Source: Kiloniella sp. EL199
GTDB taxonomy: Bacteria > Pseudomonadota > Alphaproteobacteria > Kiloniellales > Kiloniellaceae
Direction: 5' to 3'
Assembly (NCBI RefSeq): GCF_900313065.1
Contig: NZ_OMPU01000014.1
Span: 239,612-303,611, forward strand
DNA length: 64,000 bases
Shown here: one piece after another, positions 8,282-15,867 of the stretch
How positions within the stretch are numbered: position 1 is the first letter of the stretch
How the letters are laid out: the number at the start of each line of letters is the position of its first letter
Notes under the pieces: generated by a model
Seen by the model: the letters and a program-made list of their open reading frames with translations, nothing else
What the model was told of the DNA's origin: nothing
Database searches by the model: none
Translations under genes and position numbers: made by a program

Positions 8282-9298
8282 TCAAGCCACTTCACGTGAT
8301 TGTCCTGCGGCCAAAAACTCTTCGTATGCCTGTTGAATAACACGCTCATCTGAACCCGGTTTAAATGCATTTTGACTCAAGCTTCTTCGCCAGGCACGGG
8401 CACCCGGTAATCCATTAAAAAGCCCCAGAACGTGTCGTGTGATTGACTTAACTGGAACACCTTCAGCAACTCTTTCAGCTGCATAAGCACAGAGCTCATC
8501 AATAACTTCGCCCCGATCCTTGATCTTGGCTTCGCCATAAAATCTCTTATCAACTTCTGCCAGAACATAAGGATTTTGATAAGCCTCCCTGCCAATCATG
8601 ACACCATCTACCTTTGTGAGATGATTTTCGACCTGATCCAGCGTTTGCACACCACCATTAAGAATAATTTCCAGATCCGGAAAATCCTGTTTAACCCGGT
8701 ACACCACATCATACCTCAATGGCGGAATCTCTCTATTCTGCTTTGGACTTAACCCCTCCAACCAGGCTTTGCGAGCATGAACAATCAATGTTTGGCAACC
8801 TGCGTTTTTGACCTTTGTTACTAACTCGTGCAAAAATTCATATGAGTCTTGCTCATCAATTCCGATACGCGTTTTGACTGTTGCTGGCAATCCAGATTGG
8901 GCCATAGCAGAAACACATTCAGCAACCAGATCAGGTTCAGCCATCAAACATGCACCGAACCGTCCTTTCTGAACACGATCACTCGGACACCCGACATTAA
9001 GATTAACTTCATCATATCCAAAGTCGGCTGCTTTAGTAGCACAAGCTTTGATTGCTTCAGGGTCACTTCCCCCTAGTTGCAACGCAATTGGATGCTCTCT
9101 TTTGTCGAACCTCAAAAAACGTTCCGGATCTTTGCCATGAAGTAAAGCGCCGGTAGTGACCATTTCCGTGTAAAGAACTGTATGTTGTGAAATCATGCGC
9201 AAAAAAGAGCGCTCGTGCCGATCTGTCCAATCAAGCATAGGAGCAACACAAACTTTTCTGTCCATTGTTTTCTTTTCCATCAACCTACCCAACGTCAT
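8282..9298 (-). CDS. dusA: tRNA-dihydrouridine(20/20a) synthase DusA
   Basis: DusA is an FMN enzyme that reduces uridine 20/20a in tRNA with NADPH. The hallmark N-terminus CVAPMLDWTDRHERSFLR is present, which separates DusA from DusB and DusC. NLNVGCPSDRVQKGRFGACLM contains the catalytic Cys. VKTRIGID, IVHARKAWLEGLSPKQNR and the phosphate-binding ILNGGV and MIGREAYQNP follow. It has 338 residues from the first ATG; ATGs at residues 7 and 12 are also possible and the upstream signals do not decide. Confidence 0.93.
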   Translation of the reverse strand: MTLGRLMEKKTMDRKVCVAPMLDWTDRHERSFLRMISQHTVLYTEMVTTGALLHGKDPERFLRFDKREHPIALQLGGSDPEAIKACATKAADFGYDEVNLNVGCPSDRVQKGRFGACLMAEPDLVAECVSAMAQSGLPATVKTRIGIDEQDSYEFLHELVTKVKNAGCQTLIVHARKAWLEGLSPKQNREIPPLRYDVVYRVKQDFPDLEIILNGGVQTLDQVENHLTKVDGVMIGREAYQNPYVLAEVDKRFYGEAKIKDRGEVIDELCAYAAERVAEGVPVKSITRHVLGLFNGLPGARAWRRSLSQNAFKPGSDERVIQQAYEEFLAAGQSREVA

Positions 9299-9712
9299 CT
9301 CACCTACAAAACCTGTGGTTCACAAACTCAATACAATGGAGCCATGATAACAAACCAGAGTTTTTAAAGCATTGGCCTTTTAACAGGTATCGCACAAACA
9401 TCAAACGATAGATGCCTCCTTCACGCCAAAGAAACGCCTTACTACCCACCAAGAAATTGAGCTTCCCCCTAATGAACAGAAAACAAGGCCACTAAGCACC
9501 ACAAAAACCATTTTTCAAGCAGTCCAATTACTCAAAATTGCCAAACATACATCAAATAAACCACACAAAAACACAAATACCCACTATTATCCCACTTTTA
9601 ACTTGTTCAAAATGACATTCCCTTTTATGATCGCCCCATAAGTCAAAAATGACACAAACACCTACTAACTCTGCGTTCAAAACCACGCACAGACTGAAAG
9701 AGGAAGCCCGCA
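9299..9712. other. 414-bp intergenic region, G-poor on the plus strand
   Basis: This gap lies between divergent dusA and the HAD gene. From about 9470 to 9665 the plus strand is rich in A, C and T and very poor in G. No coding frame or stable hairpin is apparent. It must contain the promoters for both sides and may be a long unstructured 5' leader. Confidence 0.6.
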
Positions 9713-10471
9713 ATGATCAAGGCCATCACCTTTGACCTATGGGACACAATTGTCGATGACGATTCAGACGAACCCAAACGTGCCGCTCAGGGCTTAAGAA
9801 GCAAAAAGGAAGAACGTCGTCACATCGTATGGACAGCCCTGAACGAAGTTGCTCCTATAGATATGGAAACGGTTAACCTTGCCTATGATGTTGCCGATGC
9901 TTCTTTTAATATTGTCTGGAAAGAACTCTTTATAAACTGGACTGTTGAACAACGCATTCGCGCTATTCTCAACGGTCTGGATCGCAGCCTTCCAAAAGAC
10001 CTTTTCGATCGCGTTGTCAAAGAGACTGGCGACATGGAGATCAACATCCCCCCCAATGCAATAGATGGTGTCAAAGCAGCCCTGGCAGATCTTTCAAGCC
10101 GCTATAAACTCTGTATTGTCTCAGACGCCATTGTCACGCCGGGAACAGGTCTTAGACAAATTCTCGAAAACTACGACCTAAAACAATACTTCAGTGGCTT
10201 TGCCTTTTCTGATGAAGTCGGACATTCCAAGCCTCATCGCAGCATGTTTGATACAGCCGCAAAGCAGCTTGACGTTCAAGTCGAAGAGATGTTGCATATT
10301 GGTGACCGAGACCACAATGACATCAAAGGGCCGCATGCATTGGGAATGAAAGCCATACTTTTCACAGCAACGCGCGATGTTGACAAAGATCACACAACAG
10401 CCGATGCAATTGTCAACAGCTACGCAGATTTACCTTCTGCAATTGATGCCCTTGCGAACACCAGTAAATAA
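9713..10471 (+). CDS. HAD-superfamily hydrolase
   Basis: A 252-residue phosphatase-like enzyme of the haloacid dehalogenase superfamily. Motif I is ITFDLWDTIVDDD, with the nucleophile Asp8 and general acid Asp11. Motif II is in CIVSDAI. Motif III and IV regions are GHSKPHRSMFDTA (conserved Lys) and HIGDRDHNDIKGPHALGMKAI. An alpha-helical cap lies between motifs I and II. It lacks the sequence features of phosphonoacetaldehyde hydrolase (PhnX), so I do not assign that activity. AGAGGA precedes the ATG. It is followed after 29 bp by the amidotransferase gene, probably in one operon. The substrate is unknown. Confidence 0.85.
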   Translation: MIKAITFDLWDTIVDDDSDEPKRAAQGLRSKKEERRHIVWTALNEVAPIDMETVNLAYDVADASFNIVWKELFINWTVEQRIRAILNGLDRSLPKDLFDRVVKETGDMEINIPPNAIDGVKAALADLSSRYKLCIVSDAIVTPGTGLRQILENYDLKQYFSGFAFSDEVGHSKPHRSMFDTAAKQLDVQVEEMLHIGDRDHNDIKGPHALGMKAILFTATRDVDKDHTTADAIVNSYADLPSAIDALANTSK

Positions 10472-10500
10472 CACTTAGATCCAAACCGGAGAAAGACAAT

Positions 10501-11364
10501 ATGTCTCAAAGTCCACGTTTTCTCGTTGTTGATGGCTATGCCAAAGAAGGACGTGACGGCCTGAAAGAAGGTGGCGCTTCTACTGCAGGTGACCTTTATG
10601 TTAAAATGCTGGAAACACAAAGCCCCGGCGCCAAATGTGATATCGTTTATCCAGCAGATCCGGGGGCCAGCCTTCCTTCTGGTGCTGGTCTTGAGCAATA
10701 TGACGGCATCGCCTGGACCGGATCGAGCCTGACGGTTCACTCTGATGATCCAAAAGTTGTTCCCCAGATTGAATTTGCCAAAGCTGCCTATGAAGCACAG
10801 GTTCCAAGCTTTGGCAGTTGCTGGGCGGCACAAATTTCTGTCGTTGCAGCCGGTGGTGCCTGCGCAGTTAACCCCAAGGACAGAGAAATGGGCTTTGCCC
10901 GCAAAATCTCTCTGACCCCTGAAGGTCGTGCCCATCCTTTGTTCGAAGGTAAAAAATCAGTCTTTGATGCCTTTATCAGTCACGACGATGAAATCACACA
11001 TCTTCCTCCCAATGGACAGGTACTGGCTTCTAACGACTGGACATCAGTTCAGGCCGTATCCGTAACCCACAAGGGGGGCGTGTTCTGGTCTGTACAATAC
11101 CACCCGGAATATGATCTCCACGAGATGGCAAGACTATGTTATTGCCGCAAGCAAAAACTTGTCGACAAAGGCTTCTTTACAAACCTTGAAGATGCTCAGA
11201 AATTTGTAGACATGCTCGAAGCACTTCATCAAGATCCAAGCAGAAAAGATCTATGGTGGCTGCTCGGTATTGATCATGACATCATGAACGCCGACATTCG
11301 CCAGGCCGAAGTTAAGAACTGGATTGAACGCCTCGTCATTCCAACAATGGCTCGCAGACGCTAA
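10501..11364 (+). CDS. Class I glutamine amidotransferase-like protein
   Basis: A 287-residue stand-alone class I glutamine amidotransferase domain. The nucleophile Cys107 lies in SFGSCWAAQ, and the partner His201 and Glu203 in QYHPEYD, so the triad is complete. The fold is like the GATase half of GMP synthetase, with an extra 70-80 residues at the C-terminus. Stand-alone members hydrolyse glutamine for a partner synthase or act on gamma-glutamyl compounds; no synthetase partner is nearby. GGAG precedes the ATG. It is co-oriented with the HAD and HD genes, and the run looks like an operon whose pathway is not apparent. Confidence 0.82.
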   Translation: MSQSPRFLVVDGYAKEGRDGLKEGGASTAGDLYVKMLETQSPGAKCDIVYPADPGASLPSGAGLEQYDGIAWTGSSLTVHSDDPKVVPQIEFAKAAYEAQVPSFGSCWAAQISVVAAGGACAVNPKDREMGFARKISLTPEGRAHPLFEGKKSVFDAFISHDDEITHLPPNGQVLASNDWTSVQAVSVTHKGGVFWSVQYHPEYDLHEMARLCYCRKQKLVDKGFFTNLEDAQKFVDMLEALHQDPSRKDLWWLLGIDHDIMNADIRQAEVKNWIERLVIPTMARRR

Positions 11365-11384
11365 CCCGCTGCAGACGATTTGCA

Positions 11385-11425
11385 AAATCAGGTCTGTGGC
11401 TCGCAACGAGAAACAGACCTGATTT
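11385..11425 (+). promoter_or_regulatory. Perfect hairpin touching the start codon of the HD gene
   Basis: AAATCAGGTCTGT (11385-11397) is exactly complementary to ACAGACCTGATTT (11413-11425). The loop itself can pair CTCG (11400-11403) with CGAG (11407-11410). The ATG of the next gene begins at 11426. There is no T-run and no Shine-Dalgarno sequence, so this may be a translational control element or a transcription barrier after the amidotransferase gene. Confidence 0.7.
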
Positions 11426-12043
11426 ATGAGTATCTCTAAGAAAGAAAAATCTGTACCAGCGCCTCGCGCATGGCAGCGCATGCTAAGCGGACGAAGACTA
11501 GATCTTCTTGACCCCTCTCCCCTCGACATCGAGATCGAAGATATCGCGCTCGGCCTTTCCCGTGAAGTACGATGGAACGGACAGACACTTGGCGAGTGGG
11601 GCTATACCATCGCCGAACATTCTCTTCTTGTAGAAGAAATTGTAAACCTGCTTAAACCGGATACAAAACCCGAGATCTGCTTAGCCGCTCTGCTCCACGA
11701 TGCCCCGGAATATGTCATTGGCGACTTGATAACCCCTTTTAAATACGCAATTGGCAGTAGTTACAAAGATCTGGAGAACAGATTAATGCAGACCATTCAT
11801 GTCCGCTTTGGCTTACCCGCCAATTTACCAGACACAACCAACAAACTGATCAAACGTGCGGATCGTATGGCAGCCTATCTTGAGGCAACCCAGTTGGCTG
11901 GCTTTAGTGACAAGGAAGCCAGCAAAATATTTGGCAAGCCCCGCGCCATGCCAAATATTCGCATCACAGCTATATCACCACAAGAAGCCAAAAAAAATTT
12001 CCTAAAGCGTTTTGAAGAGCTTTCAGAACACACGAAATTTTAA
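11426..12043 (+). CDS. HD-domain phosphohydrolase, YfbR-like
   Basis: A 205-residue metal-dependent phosphohydrolase of the HD superfamily, similar to YfbR-type 5'-nucleotidases. Metal ligands are His65 (TIAEHSLLV), His91-Asp92 (AALLHDAPEYVIGD) and Asp146 (IKRADRM). The N-terminal block PRAWQRMLSGRRLDLLDPSP is typical of alphaproteobacterial members. The ATG at 11426 is the first start after an in-frame stop and directly abuts a hairpin; it lacks a Shine-Dalgarno sequence. The 3' end overlaps the convergent LysR gene by 4 bp. The natural substrate is unknown; deoxynucleoside monophosphates are a family-based guess. Confidence 0.82.
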   Translation: MSISKKEKSVPAPRAWQRMLSGRRLDLLDPSPLDIEIEDIALGLSREVRWNGQTLGEWGYTIAEHSLLVEEIVNLLKPDTKPEICLAALLHDAPEYVIGDLITPFKYAIGSSYKDLENRLMQTIHVRFGLPANLPDTTNKLIKRADRMAAYLEATQLAGFSDKEASKIFGKPRAMPNIRITAISPQEAKKNFLKRFEELSEHTKF

Positions 12044-12912
12044 CTGCGAAACCTCTCGGCAACCGCATGAAAAGCTTTTACAATTCTGAGTTCTCTTCGA
12101 CGCTTCAGCGTTAAGAGGTATTCTGTAGTTTCCAGGTCAGCATCTATGACTTCTAAAGTATGAACACGTTGATCTCGTGGTAACTCATGAGAAGATACAA
12201 TCCCGATACCTAAGCCAGAGGCAACAGCTTCGAACAGGCTTTCCCGGCTTGCAATTTCCATGATGGGCTTAATATCAAGCGATTTTGCCTGACAGGCTTT
12301 TTCAAAAACCTGACGTGTTATGGATTGAGGCTCGCGCCAAATCATTTTTTCTTCACTTAATTCAGAAAGCTTGATTTCTTTTTTGCCGGATTGCGCCCAA
12401 GGATGTGTATGGCAACAGAAGACAACCACGTTATGACGATAGAAAGGAATTGCTTCAACCTGTGGATTTTCTTCCCATTCGGTTTGTAAGGCGATATCGA
12501 CTTTCTCTGTCAAAAGATCCGCTGTCACTTTTTGCGAGTTACCAATATTCAAGCCAATGTGTACCTCCGGATACTTCTTCTGAAAAGCCGCGATGATTGG
12601 AACAATGAAATAGGGACTTCCCGCAGCAATCCGACACGTCCCGCTCCGCAGTTCCTTGGTCGCATTCAAAAGTTCTACTGCTTCATCTTCAAGTGCAAAA
12701 ATTTGAACTGAAATTTTTAAGAGATCCTCACCCACTTCAGTCAAGGTAACGCCACGGCTGTTTCGGCGGAAGAGACTAAGCTCGTATCTCTCTTCCAATG
12801 CCCTGATATGTGCAGTTACAGCTGGCTGGCTTATAGATAACTGTTCTGCAGCTTTCGTCAAACTTCCTTCACGCGCCACAACATTGAATGCTCTCAGTTG
12901 AGATAGGTTCAT
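12040..12912 (-). CDS. LysR-family transcriptional regulator
   Basis: A 290-residue LysR regulator: winged helix-turn-helix at about 1-60 (LSQLRAFNVVAREGSLTKAAEQLSISQPAVTAHI) and a periplasmic-binding-like effector domain from about 90. It is transcribed divergently from the PLP-enzyme gene at 13027 with a 114-bp shared control region, the usual arrangement for a LysR protein and its target. The effector may therefore be the substrate of that enzyme (an inference). Its 3' end overlaps the HD gene by 4 bp. Confidence 0.88.
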   Translation of the reverse strand: MNLSQLRAFNVVAREGSLTKAAEQLSISQPAVTAHIRALEERYELSLFRRNSRGVTLTEVGEDLLKISVQIFALEDEAVELLNATKELRSGTCRIAAGSPYFIVPIIAAFQKKYPEVHIGLNIGNSQKVTADLLTEKVDIALQTEWEENPQVEAIPFYRHNVVVFCCHTHPWAQSGKKEIKLSELSEEKMIWREPQSITRQVFEKACQAKSLDIKPIMEIASRESLFEAVASGLGIGIVSSHELPRDQRVHTLEVIDADLETTEYLLTLKRRRELRIVKAFHAVAERFRS

Positions 12913-12947
12913 CTCTTATCCATAATTTTTAATTATATCTGAAATAA

Positions 12948-12981
12948 AAATATCCAATTAGATTTATACCTATAGATATTT
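12948..12981. promoter_or_regulatory. Possible LysR operator in divergent promoter
   Basis: AAATATC (12948-12954) and GATATTT (12975-12981) form an inverted repeat with 20 bp between the arms in the 114-bp gap between the LysR gene and its divergent neighbour. Half-sites of this size and position suit a LysR-type regulator, but the region is very A/T-rich and chance is possible. Confidence 0.35.
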
Positions 12982-13026
12982 CATAGTTCAGAACAAATCA
13001 ACAAAACCTGCAAAGGCCCTTGTCTT

Positions 13027-14415
13027 ATGACCAGTCATCTATCCTCACAAACTACAACACCCCAAGGGGCGGAGGGGGATGTCAATCACTCCCCTCGACG
13101 TAAAGTATGGCATGAGAAAAATATTGATGAAGATGCCAAGGAACTGCTGCGCAGGGATGAGCAGGTTTTCCTCCACCAATCCGTTTCCACGCCCTGCCTC
13201 TCTGTCATCAAAAAAGCCGAGGGGATTTGGATCGAAGATAATCGCGGACATCGGTTCATGGATTTTCACGGCAACAATGTGCATCATATTGGCTATGGTC
13301 ACCCGCGCTTAAAACAAGCAATTAAACAACAACTGGATGATCTTCCCTTTGCGCCACGGCGCTTTACCTGTGATCCCGCAGTAGAGCTTGCCGAAAAGCT
13401 GACAAGTCTGGCACCCGGCGACCTAGACAAGGTCCTCTTCGCAACCGGGGGATCAGACGCCATTGAAATTGCCCTTGCCTATGCCCGTGCCAAGACAGGA
13501 CGGTTCAAAACGATTTCTTTCTGGGATTCATTCCACGGGGCCGGTTTTGGTGCGCGTTCAATTGGCGGGGAAGAAATGTTCCGTTCTGGCCCCATAGGTC
13601 CCCTCTTACCCGGCTCAGAACACGTACCGCCATTCGGTGATTACCGCAATGCCTGGGGCGTTACGGAAGGTTCGGCCGAGCTTTGTGCAAATACAATACG
13701 CTACGTTCTGGAAAAAGAAGGGGATGTTGCCGCAGTCATAGCCGAGCCAACCCGTGCTGTCCCTTATATTGCGCCGCCCGGATTTTGGAAAAAAGTTCGC
13801 AAAGCCTGTAATGACTTTGGCGCTCTTCTCATTTTTGATGAAATTCCAACAGGACTGGGAAAAACCGGAAAGATGTTCTCTTGTGAATACGATGAGGTTA
13901 TCCCTGATATTCTGGTTGTCGGCAAAAGCCTTGGCGGGGGTATTCTCCCCATTGCAGCCACCATCTGCCGCCCGGAACTGGATATTGCTGATCGCTATGC
14001 CTATGGTCATTACACACACGAAAAGAATCCTGTAACGACACGTGCTGCGCTGACCACGTTACAAATCATCGAAGACGAAGGCTTGGTTGAAAATGCCGCA
14101 AAAGTTGGGGCTTATGCCCTTGAACGCCTGCGGGAAATGCAAAACCGTCACCCCCTGATCGGCGATGTTAGAGGACGTGGCTGTTTATTCGGCGCAGAAC
14201 TTGTTACAGACAGAGACACCCGCGAACCCGCTAATGACGCTGCCGACATGGTTTTATATGCAGCTCTGGACAAAGGCCTTAGCTTCAAAACCACCATGGG
14301 TAATGTTCTTACCTTCACACCTTCTCTGGTCACAACTCAGCAAGAAATTGAAGACGCGATGAACATCATTGATCACTGTCTGGATGAAGTAGAAAAGAAG
14401 CTGGGGTATAAATAG
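13027..14415 (+). CDS. Class III PLP enzyme resembling PbfA (hydroxy-aminoethylphosphonate ammonia-lyase)
   Basis: A 462-residue fold-type I PLP enzyme of aminotransferase class III. Lys300 in VVGKSLGGGILP should bind PLP, Asp271 (IFDEIPTG) its ring nitrogen, and Gly141-Gly142 its phosphate. The N-terminal pattern RRDEQVFLHQSVSTPCL, FMDFHGNNVHHIGYGHP and the block SIGGEEMFRSGPIGPLLPGSEHVPP resemble, from memory, PbfA, the (R)-1-hydroxy-2-aminoethylphosphonate ammonia-lyase that feeds phosphonate degradation; it is less like ordinary ornithine or GABA aminotransferases. No PhnW, PhnX, PhnA or PhnY lies nearby, so the phosphonate role is an inference. The divergent LysR gene is its likely regulator. 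A GNAT gene follows after 81 bp. Confidence 0.68.
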   Translation: MTSHLSSQTTTPQGAEGDVNHSPRRKVWHEKNIDEDAKELLRRDEQVFLHQSVSTPCLSVIKKAEGIWIEDNRGHRFMDFHGNNVHHIGYGHPRLKQAIKQQLDDLPFAPRRFTCDPAVELAEKLTSLAPGDLDKVLFATGGSDAIEIALAYARAKTGRFKTISFWDSFHGAGFGARSIGGEEMFRSGPIGPLLPGSEHVPPFGDYRNAWGVTEGSAELCANTIRYVLEKEGDVAAVIAEPTRAVPYIAPPGFWKKVRKACNDFGALLIFDEIPTGLGKTGKMFSCEYDEVIPDILVVGKSLGGGILPIAATICRPELDIADRYAYGHYTHEKNPVTTRAALTTLQIIEDEGLVENAAKVGAYALERLREMQNRHPLIGDVRGRGCLFGAELVTDRDTREPANDAADMVLYAALDKGLSFKTTMGNVLTFTPSLVTTQQEIEDAMNIIDHCLDEVEKKLGYK

Positions 14416-14496
14416 ATCCTCAGCTTTTTTCAGTTCATAGAATCTGATTGAGATTATGACATTGCAGAGCAATGAGATCGCTTTTATCCTGCAATC

Positions 14497-14958
14497 ATGA
14501 CAAATATTACATTCAGACACGCAGAGGAAAAAGATCTTCCCGCTATCATTTCCATGCTGGCAGATGACGAACTCGGCGCGAAGCGTGAAGATGCGTCTTT
14601 ACCTGTGAATCAAAAATACAAAACAGCCTTCGAAGCCATTGATAAAGACCCGAACCAATACCTCGCCGTTGTAGAGCAGGGAAAGGAAATTGTCGGCTGT
14701 CTTCAACTTACCTTCATCCCAGGTCTTTCTCGTCTGGGGATGTGGCGGGGACAAATTGAGAGTGTTCGCATAACTTCCAGCCATCGAGGGTCAGGCCTTG
14801 GCAGCCAAATGTTTGAATGGGCCATTGCAGAGTGCCGTAAGCGCGGGTGCGAACTTGTCCAGTTAGCAACAGACAAAGCGCGTCCTGATGCCCTCAAATT
14901 TTACGAAAAACTCGGTTTCAAGGCGAGCCACGAAGGTATGAAACTCAGTCTAGACTGA
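14497..14958 (+). CDS. GNAT-family N-acetyltransferase
   Basis: A 153-residue acetyl-CoA-dependent N-acetyltransferase. The acetyl-CoA pyrophosphate loop is SSHRGSGLGSQMFEWAI, matching R/QxxGxG/A, and the C-terminal LKFYEKLGFKA completes the fold. It follows the PbfA-like gene by 81 bp on the same strand and may share its transcript. If the upstream enzyme handles aminoalkylphosphonates, an aminophosphonate acetyltransferase role like PhnO is conceivable, but nothing in the sequence shows this. Its 3' end overlaps the convergent cupin gene by 9 bp. Confidence 0.82.
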   Translation: MTNITFRHAEEKDLPAIISMLADDELGAKREDASLPVNQKYKTAFEAIDKDPNQYLAVVEQGKEIVGCLQLTFIPGLSRLGMWRGQIESVRITSSHRGSGLGSQMFEWAIAECRKRGCELVQLATDKARPDALKFYEKLGFKASHEGMKLSLD

Positions 14959-15276
14959 TCCTTTCTTTTCAATCACCAGAACTCTTGCAGCACCAACGGG
15001 ATGAGCAACATGCTCGTCCCCTTCTCCGGCATAGAATATATTTCCGGCTTCGATCAACTGTTCCAGTTCTTGCCCTGCTTCTTTATAAAACATTCTGACC
15101 TTGCCATCCAAAACAACAAAAACCTCATCTCCGTCGTTCTGATGCCACTTATAAGGCTTGTCAGTCCAATGCAGTCGGATGGTTGCCCCTTCGATTTGTG
15201 CAATGTCCATCGCATCCCAAGCTGCATTCCCGATAAACTTGGCTGTTTCTATAAACTTCACTTTGCACCTCATCAC
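14950..15276 (-). CDS. Small cupin-domain protein
   Basis: A 108-residue single-domain cupin. Motif 1 includes HQNDGDEVFVVLDGKVRMFY and motif 2 EGDEHVAHPVGAARVLVIEK, giving metal-binding His and Glu. Such proteins bind small metabolites or act as isomerases and dioxygenases; no substrate is indicated. The first start is a GTG at 15276, but a GTG at 15261 gives MKFIETAKFIGN, a natural-looking N-terminus with AGG upstream. The gene is divergent from an Lrp-type regulator with a strong operator between them, so it is probably that regulator's target. Confidence 0.8.
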   Translation of the reverse strand: MMRCKVKFIETAKFIGNAAWDAMDIAQIEGATIRLHWTDKPYKWHQNDGDEVFVVLDGKVRMFYKEAGQELEQLIEAGNIFYAGEGDEHVAHPVGAARVLVIEKKGSV

Positions 15277-15336
15277 TCAATAGTTAATTCTCCTTTGATG
15301 GTAAGGACTTGTCCAAAGCGATGATATAGGCATGAT

Positions 15337-15366
15337 GTATAGTTAAGCCTGTTATTTTAACTATAC
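15337..15366. promoter_or_regulatory. Operator: perfect 10-bp inverted repeat before the Lrp gene
   Basis: GTATAGTTAA (15337-15346) and TTAACTATAC (15357-15366) are exact complements with 10 bp between. A further copy of the half-site TAGTTAA lies at 15281-15287, close to the cupin start. The site ends 13 bp before the ATG of the Lrp gene. It is the probable autoregulatory and cupin-controlling site. Confidence 0.75.
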
Positions 15367-15379
15367 CATTTTTAGAAAT

Positions 15380-15811
15380 ATGACCCGATCTCTTGATCAC
15401 AAAGACCTAAAACTCTTAGCCCTGCTACGCAACAATGCGCGTGCGTCAATCAAAGAGCTGGCTGCAGGTGTCGAACTATCCCGTACGGCATTGATAGAAC
15501 GCATCAGGCGTCTGGAAGAAGATGGTGTCATCGAGGGATACACCCTAAAGAAAGCGCAAAGAGAAGCGCCTCTGACATTTTTTCTGTTGATAAAAACGCA
15601 TCAACCATCATGCGAACTTATTGCACCTCGCCTGACAGAAATTCATGAGATAACAGCCTGCCATTCACTTGGTGGAGATATTGACATAATTATTGAGCTA
15701 TCAACAAATACCCCACAACGCGCAAATGAGATCAGAGAAGAAATATCCGGCTACCCGGAAGTCGCCCACATAGCGACCTCAACACTTTTGAAAACTCATT
15801 TCGAAAAATAA
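15380..15811 (+). CDS. Lrp/AsnC-family transcriptional regulator
   Basis: A 143-residue Lrp/AsnC regulator. The N-terminal helix-turn-helix is seen in LDHKDLKLLALLRNNARASIKELAAGVELSRTALIERIRRLEEDGVIEGYTL, and the C-terminal RAM effector-binding domain spans about 65-140. The ATG follows a 30-bp inverted repeat by 13 bp and has only a weak Shine-Dalgarno sequence. The divergent cupin gene is its likely target. A terminator directly follows the stop codon. Confidence 0.88.
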   Translation: MTRSLDHKDLKLLALLRNNARASIKELAAGVELSRTALIERIRRLEEDGVIEGYTLKKAQREAPLTFFLLIKTHQPSCELIAPRLTEIHEITACHSLGGDIDIIIELSTNTPQRANEIREEISGYPEVAHIATSTLLKTHFEK

Positions 15812-15838
15812 AAGGCCACCTTGAACAGATGGCCTTTT
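15810..15838. terminator. Bidirectional Rho-independent terminator
   Basis: AAAAGGCCA (15810-15818) pairs with TGGCCTTTT (15830-15838) around an 11-nt loop. Its A- and T-rich flanks allow it to end both the Lrp gene and the convergent metZ transcript. Confidence 0.8.
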
Positions 15839-15867
15839 CATCACTGCTTATAAGAACAGTTTTAACA

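Noticed and set aside
9713..10471. Phosphonoacetaldehyde hydrolase (PhnX) to pair with the PbfA-like enzyme
   Set aside because: Motif I and cap do not show the PhnX signature, and the gene is separated from the PbfA-like gene by a convergent LysR gene.
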